From contig NC_088325.1 in NCBI RefSeq assembly GCF_910592395.1, positions 14,512,109-14,576,108 on the forward strand: a DNA stretch of 64,000 nt, in the 5' to 3' direction. Below the pieces are notes generated by a model. It searched no databases and had not been told where the DNA came from. It saw only the letters and a list, made by a program, of their open reading frames with translations. The DNA is from Lineus longissimus. Lineage: Eukaryota; Nemertea; Pilidiophora; Heteronemertea; Lineidae. Positions within the stretch are counted from its first letter, which is position 1, and every line of letters begins with the position of its first letter. Below, piece by piece: positions 62,231 to 64,000 of the stretch. A program made the translations under genes and the position numbers.

Positions 62231-64000
62231 CTGAGACATCACAACGGATACAGCACATGCAGAGATACAATCACTCTACTCTCAGCGTACCTTCAGCACT
62301 GAGAAAATCCCCAAATACTTAATCTTCTATAATTTCTTTTTCACAGTACATATTGTACCGACGGGGTTTATTTCAAAAGCTCAAAGACGTATACTGGGTA
62401 GCATCTCTATTACAGGGTAGTCTGAAATTGGCTAGAATATAAGAATATGGGGTAGACACTTGTGAGAAGGAATATAGTAGGCCGATGCCATACTACATGT
62501 GTCTCTATATTCCTGTGAACGGAATAACTCAGTGACGTTTGTGCTTCCATTAGCATGTACAACTGAAATATGGGTGGGAGACACGAACACACAACTGACC
62601 TTATCTGATAGCTTAGTAAACCAAATATAAACGTAACCTTTTCGACATACCATTCTTTCTCATGACAAATGAAATATTAGTCGTCGGTCTTCTAGCATAT
62701 CCGATACTTCTGCCACTAATCAGTATTGTATCGAGCAATAAAGGAAACAGAATGATGCAACAGTTGTTATGGCACAAGGGTCAACACCGTCATAGAGGCC
62801 TCAACACCGAACTAAAACCTGGTTTCCTATGGCATTTAGGCTTTTTGACCAAATGAAGTAAATTAACATCGGATCGTAGCAGAAAAAGTGAAAATTGTCC
62901 TAAAATTTTCGGATCCGTCCAGATCCGTCATCGGCTAAAATATATAATGTTACTGATCTGGAGTGACATCATATGCTCTGACAATCTTGGTTTAATCTGT
63001 GTATCTCTCCTCATGTCTGTAGGGTGTAGGTTCCGATCACTCGTATATATCACTTCCTTAAACCCGTGCTCGAGCATTTACCAGCTGGAAGATACTAGCT
63101 GCCCCTAACTTACCCAAAGTTTGAGTGCATGGTGCAGGAGAGGACCATGCGATCTTGTTTCCTCTGTCTTCGTTGTTAGAATTGATATTGAGCTAACTTA
63201 GGCGCCTAGCCGGATAGTGGTCAACCCTGTTTAATGGCATTACAGTATGACGCCATTCTGACTTTGTGTTTTTCCATCTCTTCATCACGGGGGACCTTTC
63301 AACACAAAGGCAACCTGCAGTCGTCTACCCCACTGCCATTCGTCACCTCACGTTCAGCTAAGCTCAACCTATCACCTCATCAGTTATCCACTGATCCCAG
63401 TTAAGTCCTGAGAGAAATATGTTATTTCCTAAACGAGTTTCTTAATGACTGATGCCAAACTAGCTAAGACCGTGTTACCTGAGCTTTTTTGCCCACAAGG
63501 ATCGGAAAGACAATCGACTTTATTTCCGGTAGAGAATATAAGAAAACATGAGGGAATTTGCTAAACATATCGTTTAAATCTGTCTTCGCGAAAGCCAGCT
63601 TTGCTATGATTGCTTTAGATATTGCTTTATCCTTATTCTGTTTGTTTACTTAGCTGGTTCACTACATCAAAAATGTCAAATTTACCAAGAGATGACAGTT
63701 TCATCAGTAATACCAGCTTGTTGGTCATTTAATCAAAAATGTGTTCAACGTATTCTTTTGTTGCCTCCCTCAGAAGCTTTGTAAGAGCTTCTCCGACAGA
63801 GGAGAACGGTCATGTCGTTCCTCGTCCTGTGGGGAGAATGACCTAAATGTATTGTCTCAGCTGACAACTTTCAGAACCGAATTTGCCAGAGATGGCAATA
63901 CACTGTCCCGTTTACTGTTTTTAATACTCTGTCGATTTATTTATGTCTTTGGTTCCACTAATCCCGGTTTTAAACTGCCTACTGTAACCAGCCATATATG
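62231..64000. other. Non-coding stretch to the window end
   Basis: No gene is supported. Overlapping minus-strand frames at 62410-62653 and a plus-strand frame at 62662-62856 are unrecognised. An imperfect hairpin-like pair (GAGGAGAACG / CGTTCCTCG) lies at 63799-63824. Confidence 0.5.

Noticed and set aside
1-64000. CRISPR arrays, prokaryotic operons, rRNA genes
   Set aside because: There are no regularly spaced short identical repeats, no tightly packed long frames and no rRNA-like segments anywhere in the window.

Overview
The window looks like AT-rich, non-coding DNA from a eukaryotic, probably invertebrate animal, genome. No frame on either strand is open for more than about 150 codons. 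There are no operons, ribosome-binding-site-led genes, rRNA or recognisable conserved protein domains. The visible signals are those of an animal intergenic or intronic region: scattered consensus GTAAGT donors and pyrimidine-rich acceptors, a tRNA-like SINE fragment, a possible TTAA-flanked DNA element, foldback (MITE-like) palindromes, many short two-copy tandem duplications, poly(A) and poly(G) tracts, and recurring TACATGTA/ACATGTAC motifs. I have seen such motifs described as common in lancelet, hemichordate and mollusc sequence, but the species cannot be fixed from this window.

Layout. From 1 to 12 kb the sequence is mostly featureless. It holds one gene-like open frame on the minus strand (2427-2717), a candidate TTAA element with promoter-like motifs and a 95-codon frame (6161-6932), and a diverged 234-bp tandem duplication (about 9915-10330). 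From 12 to 35 kb there are several weak exon-like frames with plausible splice sites (12316-12736, 18470-18606, 34126-34543), a tRNA-like fragment (24563-24625) and a run of diverged tandem pairs (22.2, 28.4-28.8 and 29.8-30.0 kb). From 35 to 50 kb come an exact 41-bp tandem duplication (36426-36510), a near-perfect 249-bp palindrome (42297-42545), a 118-120-bp palindrome (44327-44446), a 50-bp tandem pair (47111-47210) and a 31-nt poly(A) tract. From 49 to 64 kb there are two more tandem pairs, a 17-nt poly(G) run, a gene-like minus-strand frame (51120-51447), and a compact cluster (60851-62230) in which one repeat family is present in inverted and direct copies next to a second, unrelated tandem family.

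No pathway or multi-gene system can be assembled. The best-supported observations are structural. Two young palindromes carry arm mismatches that are all of the CpG-to-TpG type, and the repeat cluster near 61-62 kb has a mixed inverted/direct architecture. All coding calls are low-confidence candidates resting on open frame, amino-acid composition and splice-site appearance. Frames of these lengths also arise by chance in a sequence this long and AT-rich.
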